From positions 21,513-85,512 of the forward strand of contig CAYQKY010000017.1 of NCBI GenBank assembly GCA_964418125.1: a DNA stretch of 64,000 nucleotides, written 5' to 3'. The translations under genes were made by a program, and so were the position numbers. This document shows, one piece after another, positions 61,018 to 64,000 of this stretch (positions within the stretch are counted from its first letter, which is position 1; each line of letters begins with the position of its first letter). The notes beneath the pieces were generated by a model. The model searched no databases. It saw nothing but the letters and a program-made list of their open reading frames with translations, and was not told the DNA's origin. Source of the stretch: JACJXW01 sp964418125. Its GTDB lineage: Bacteria; Bacteroidota; Bacteroidia; Chitinophagales; Saprospiraceae.

Positions 61018-62940
61018 ATGGAACGCCTTCGCTATCAATTCAAGTCACTGGAAAAGATCCCGGTAAAAGTGTGGAAATCGGCCGCCGACGGCTGCCGGCA
61101 CATCGCTCAATCCATCGCCCTGGCCATCCGGCAGCGGCAGCAGGAAGGAGAAAAGATCGTTTTGGGGCTGGCCACCGGTTCCTCTCCCATTCAGGTGTAT
61201 CAGGAGCTGGTGCGGCTGCACAAGGAAGAAGGGCTGAGCTTCCAGAACGTCGTTACGTTCAACCTGGACGAATACTACCCCATGCAGCCAGACGCTCCGC
61301 AGAGCTACGTTCGTTTCATGCATGAGTACTTGTTCGACCACGTGGACATCAAGCCCGAGAACATCCACATCCCCGACGGCACCATCCCGATGGAAAAAGT
61401 GGACAGCTACTGCGCTGCCTACGAAAAGGAGATCGAATCTTACGGAGGGCTCGACATTCAGCTGCTGGGCATCGGCCGTACCGGCCACATCGGCTTCAAC
61501 GAGCCGGGCTCCTGGGAGCATTCCGAGACCCGCCTGGTGCGCCTCGACGCCATCACCCGCAAGGACGCGCTCAAGGACTTCCCCCACGAAGACGACGTGC
61601 CCTACCGCGCCATCACCATGGGCATCAAGACCATCATGAAGGCCAAGGCGATCTACCTGCTGGGCTGGGGCGAGCACAAGGCTTCCGTCCTGCAGCGGGC
61701 CATCGAAGGGCCGGTGACGGCCTCGGTGCCCTCGACCTTCCTGCAGAAGCACCCCAATGTGAAGGCCCACCTCGACCAGAGCGCCGCCAGCGAGCTCACC
61801 CGCTTCCAGTCGCCCTGGCTCATCGGCATGTGCAACTGGGACGAAGACCTGATCTGCCAGGCCGTCATCTGGCTGTCCCAGAAACTGGACAAGCCCATCC
61901 TGAAGCTGACCGATGAAGACTACGCCGAGAACAGCCTCAGCGACCTGATCATCGAAGAAGATTCCGCCTATAATATCAACATCCGCATTTTCAACCGCCT
62001 CCAGCACACCATCACCGGCTGGCCGGGAGGCAAGCCCAATGCCGACGACACCACCCGCCCCGAGCGCGCCAAGCCGGCCCGCAAACGGGTGGTCATCTTC
62101 AGCCCCCATCCCGATGACGACGTCATCTCCATGGGCGGCACCTTCCTGAGGCTGGTCGACCAGGGCCACGAAGTGCACGTAGCATACCAGACCTCCGGCA
62201 ACATCGCCGTCCACGACCACGACGCCCGCCGCTTCATCGAGTTTCTGCAGGAAACCGTCAGGAACGGAGACAGCGAGAAAGTGGCGGAGATGCAGGCCCA
62301 CTACAAGAGCCTGGCCGACTACCTCGACCAGAAGGCGCCCGGCGAGGAGGATAATGCCGAGATCCGCCGCATCAAAGGCCTCATCCGGCGGGGCGAGGCC
62401 CGCGCCGCCGCCCGCTTTACCGGCCTGGACGACAACCACATCCACTTCCTGGACATGCCCTTCTACGAAACGGGCAGCCCCCGCAAGAAGCCGCTGGGAG
62501 ACGAAGACATCGATGTGGTCGCCGAATTGCTGGAAAAGATCAAGCCGCACCAGGTGTACGGGGCCGGTGACCTGGCCGACCCGCACGGCACCCATCGCGT
62601 CTGTATCGAGGCCATTTTCGGGGCTTTCGAAAAGTTGAAGGGCCAGTCCTGGATCAAGGACTGCTGGCTGTGGCTCTACCGCGGCGCCTGGCACGAATGG
62701 CCGGTGCACGAGATCGAAATGGCGGTGCCACTCAGCCCGGCCGAGCTGCGCAAAAAGCGGCAGGCCATCTTCATGCACCAGTCGCAGAAAGACCGCCCGC
62801 CCTTCCCCGGGACCGACGAGCGGGAGTTCTGGCAGCGCGCCGAAGACCGCAACCAGGCGACTGCCAAAGCCTACCGCGGCCTCGGCCTGGCGGAATACGA
62901 GGCCATGGAAACGTTCCGGCGCTGGAAGTTTGAGGAATAG
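61018..62940 (+). CDS. nagB: Glucosamine-6-phosphate deaminase fused to a PIG-L deacetylase-like domain
   Basis: 640 residues. The NagB domain (about 1-300) holds LATGSSPIQVYQELV, FNLDEYYP (catalytic aspartate block) and GRTGHIGFNEPGSWE with the histidine and glutamate of the ring-opening site. The position that is aspartate in E. coli NagB (VDGHLAF) is threonine here, as I recall for other long Bacteroidota NagB proteins. From about residue 355 a PIG-L/LmbE domain follows, with FSPHPDDDVISMGGT (zinc-binding HPDD). NagB converts glucosamine-6-phosphate to fructose-6-phosphate and ammonia; the tail may deacetylate an amino sugar. A terminator follows at 62966. Confidence 0.93.
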   Translation: MERLRYQFKSLEKIPVKVWKSAADGCRHIAQSIALAIRQRQQEGEKIVLGLATGSSPIQVYQELVRLHKEEGLSFQNVVTFNLDEYYPMQPDAPQSYVRFMHEYLFDHVDIKPENIHIPDGTIPMEKVDSYCAAYEKEIESYGGLDIQLLGIGRTGHIGFNEPGSWEHSETRLVRLDAITRKDALKDFPHEDDVPYRAITMGIKTIMKAKAIYLLGWGEHKASVLQRAIEGPVTASVPSTFLQKHPNVKAHLDQSAASELTRFQSPWLIGMCNWDEDLICQAVIWLSQKLDKPILKLTDEDYAENSLSDLIIEEDSAYNINIRIFNRLQHTITGWPGGKPNADDTTRPERAKPARKRVVIFSPHPDDDVISMGGTFLRLVDQGHEVHVAYQTSGNIAVHDHDARRFIEFLQETVRNGDSEKVAEMQAHYKSLADYLDQKAPGEEDNAEIRRIKGLIRRGEARAAARFTGLDDNHIHFLDMPFYETGSPRKKPLGDEDIDVVAELLEKIKPHQVYGAGDLADPHGTHRVCIEAIFGAFEKLKGQSWIKDCWLWLYRGAWHEWPVHEIEMAVPLSPAELRKKRQAIFMHQSQKDRPPFPGTDEREFWQRAEDRNQATAKAYRGLGLAEYEAMETFRRWKFEE

Positions 62941-62965
62941 ATAGGAAAGTCTTGAATATTACCGG

Positions 62966-63013
62966 ACAGGGTTTGGTGTTCAGGCAAAAGGCCGGCGCCA
63001 AACCCTGTTTTCG
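62966..63013 (+). terminator. Terminator after nagB
   Basis: ACAGGGTTTGG (62966-62976) pairs perfectly with CCAAACCCTGT (62998-63008) across a 21-base loop, followed by TTTCGTT. Confidence 0.65.
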
Positions 63014-63080
63014 TTATCGGTGAAAGGCTTTTGCGGATACCAGGGGATAAAAAAATGGTTAGGGCTGATAGCTTCAGCAA

Positions 63081-63656
63081 TCAGGCGTGGCTGTCGATCT
63101 CGTCGCAGAGGCGGCCGAAGATCTCCTCTATGCTGCCCACGCCGTACACTTTAGCGGCCTTGCCTTTTGCGGCGTAGTAGTCGAAGACGGGGGTCGTCTC
63201 GCTCTTATACACTTCGATGCGGTTGCGGATGATAGACTCGTCGGTATCATCAGCGCGGCCGGAGGTTTTGCCCCGCAGCAGCAGGCGTTTGACGAGCTCG
63301 TCGTCCGGCACGTCCAGCATCAGCAGGAGAGATACCTCGTTGCCGTTCTCGGCCAGCAGGTTGTCCAGGGCATCGGCCTGGGGGACGGTGCGGGGGAAGC
63401 CGTCGAAGATGTAGCCCTCCACGTCGAGGTTGGCCTCCACCTTGTTGCGCAGCATGCCGACGGTCACTTCATCGGGCACCAGTTCGCCTTTTTCGATGTA
63501 GCTTTTCGCTTTCTGGCCCAGGGGCGTGTTGTTGCCCATCTCGTAGCGGAAGAGGTCGCCGGTGGAGATGTGCAGCAGCTCGTACTTGTTGACGAGTTTT
63601 TCCGCCTGGGTGCCCTTGCCGGAACCGGGAGGGCCAAAGAGTATTAAGTTGATCAT
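63081..63656 (-). CDS. adk: Adenylate kinase
   Basis: 191 residues from ATG 63656 (MINLILFGPPGSGKGTQAEK); the open frame extends 33 residues further upstream, but these are not family-like. GPPGSGKGTQ is the P-loop, GDLFRYEMGNNTPLG the AMP site, FDGFPRTVPQAD the conserved FDGFPR block, and LLRGKTSGRADD starts the lid, which is the short (zinc-less) form. It balances ATP, ADP and AMP. Adk and obgE lie near each other in many Bacteroidota; here nagB is between them on the opposite strand. Confidence 0.96.
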   Translation of the reverse strand: MINLILFGPPGSGKGTQAEKLVNKYELLHISTGDLFRYEMGNNTPLGQKAKSYIEKGELVPDEVTVGMLRNKVEANLDVEGYIFDGFPRTVPQADALDNLLAENGNEVSLLLMLDVPDDELVKRLLLRGKTSGRADDTDESIIRNRIEVYKSETTPVFDYYAAKGKAAKVYGVGSIEEIFGRLCDEIDSHA

Positions 63657-64000
63657 GTGGTGCGGTGGTTTAGTTGAATCTACATTTTGGAAGAAGCGAA
63701 AATACAAAAAATAATAACGGATTTTACAGGTGTTCCCGATAGCCGGCCAGGGCACGCAAAAACGTTATAAGGTATATTCCTCCCTGCTATTGACAATGTT
63801 GCCGGATAAGCGTATCTTACAAGCATCGTTTTTCTACCCCTTTCCCAAACGCGCACATAAACCATCCAAACAAACACTTACCGTAAACGTGGCCTTTGGA
63901 AGCAATTGCTGTTTCTTTCTGCTACCAATATTTCGGCCCGCTGGGCCCTGTGGAATTGTCAATTATTCCCCAGGGTGGGCCATTGAAGGCCCTTTAGCCC
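63657..64000. other. Intergenic region to the window end
   Basis: 344 bases with no recognised gene. AT-rich sequence at 63690-63720 probably includes the adk promoter. Nothing else recognisable is seen before the right edge. Confidence 0.5.

Noticed and set aside
61045..62778. 577-residue open frame opposite nagB
   Set aside because: Antisense shadow without family features; NagB is unambiguous on the plus strand.

Overview
The window looks like a piece of a GC-rich Bacteroidota chromosome, most like the Saprospiria/Lewinella group. The lineage is inferred from a SusD protein, TonB-dependent receptor biology, C-terminal type IX secretion (T9SS) sorting domains, propeller-type sensor kinases, little Shine-Dalgarno signal and TAnnTTTG promoter boxes. 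It reads as a scaffold from an assembled genome: one run of 100 Ns (60756-60855) removes the start of obgE. I see no rRNA, tRNA, CRISPR array, insertion sequence or prophage.

Layout. 1-9.3 kb: end of a SusD gene, a giant outer-membrane protein joining a metalloprotease-like domain, a TolB-like propeller and a barrel, a secreted M14 carboxypeptidase, a sodium symporter and a GH18 lipoprotein. 9.4-19.3 kb: a CHAT-TPR protein, a truncated leucine-rich (receptor-L) remnant and an ECF sigma / anti-sigma-like TPR / metalloprotease-TPR operon. 19.5-31.5 kb: a TonB-dependent receptor, LysE exporter, GH3 enzyme, two YjbQ paralogs, a nucleotide pyrophosphatase, a kptA remnant, a nitroreductase, a YjeF-N protein and an M16 peptidase. 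31.7-43.3 kb: two TonB-domain proteins (one apparently secreted by T9SS), methylmalonyl-CoA mutase, PPK2, a GNAT-nitrilase fusion, and an OmpR-type regulator divergent from a 2OG-Fe(II) oxygenase, SET protein and aspartoacylase-like hydrolase. 44.5-51.8 kb: two NarL-type regulators and two large sensor kinases. 52.6-63.7 kb: sugar transporter, secreted amylase, DUF763 protein, kinase-RapZ fusion, Obg, NagB-PIG-L fusion and adenylate kinase.

How the genes fit together. Much of the window serves uptake and degradation of polymers at the cell surface (SusD, TonB receptor, proteases, chitinase-like and amylase proteins, sugar/sodium symporters). A second theme is signalling: sigma/anti-sigma, CHAT, two kinase-regulator sets and a regulator that has lost its phosphorylation residues. 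A third is amino-sugar metabolism (kinase-RapZ fusion beside NagB-PIG-L).

Between genes, mainly at 3' ends, lie many inverted repeats built from short words such as GTTG or GATTTTTGATG, plus four copies of a roughly 40-bp palindromic repeat. Two of these structures sit at the truncated edges of gene remnants (kptA and the receptor-L fragment). The most interesting signals are the phosphorylation-incompetent OmpR regulator with 9-bp direct repeats at an 11-bp period in its divergent promoter region, the secreted tandem TonB-domain protein, the palindromic repeat family, the kinase-RapZ fusion, and DUF763 ending in a beta-clamp-like motif.
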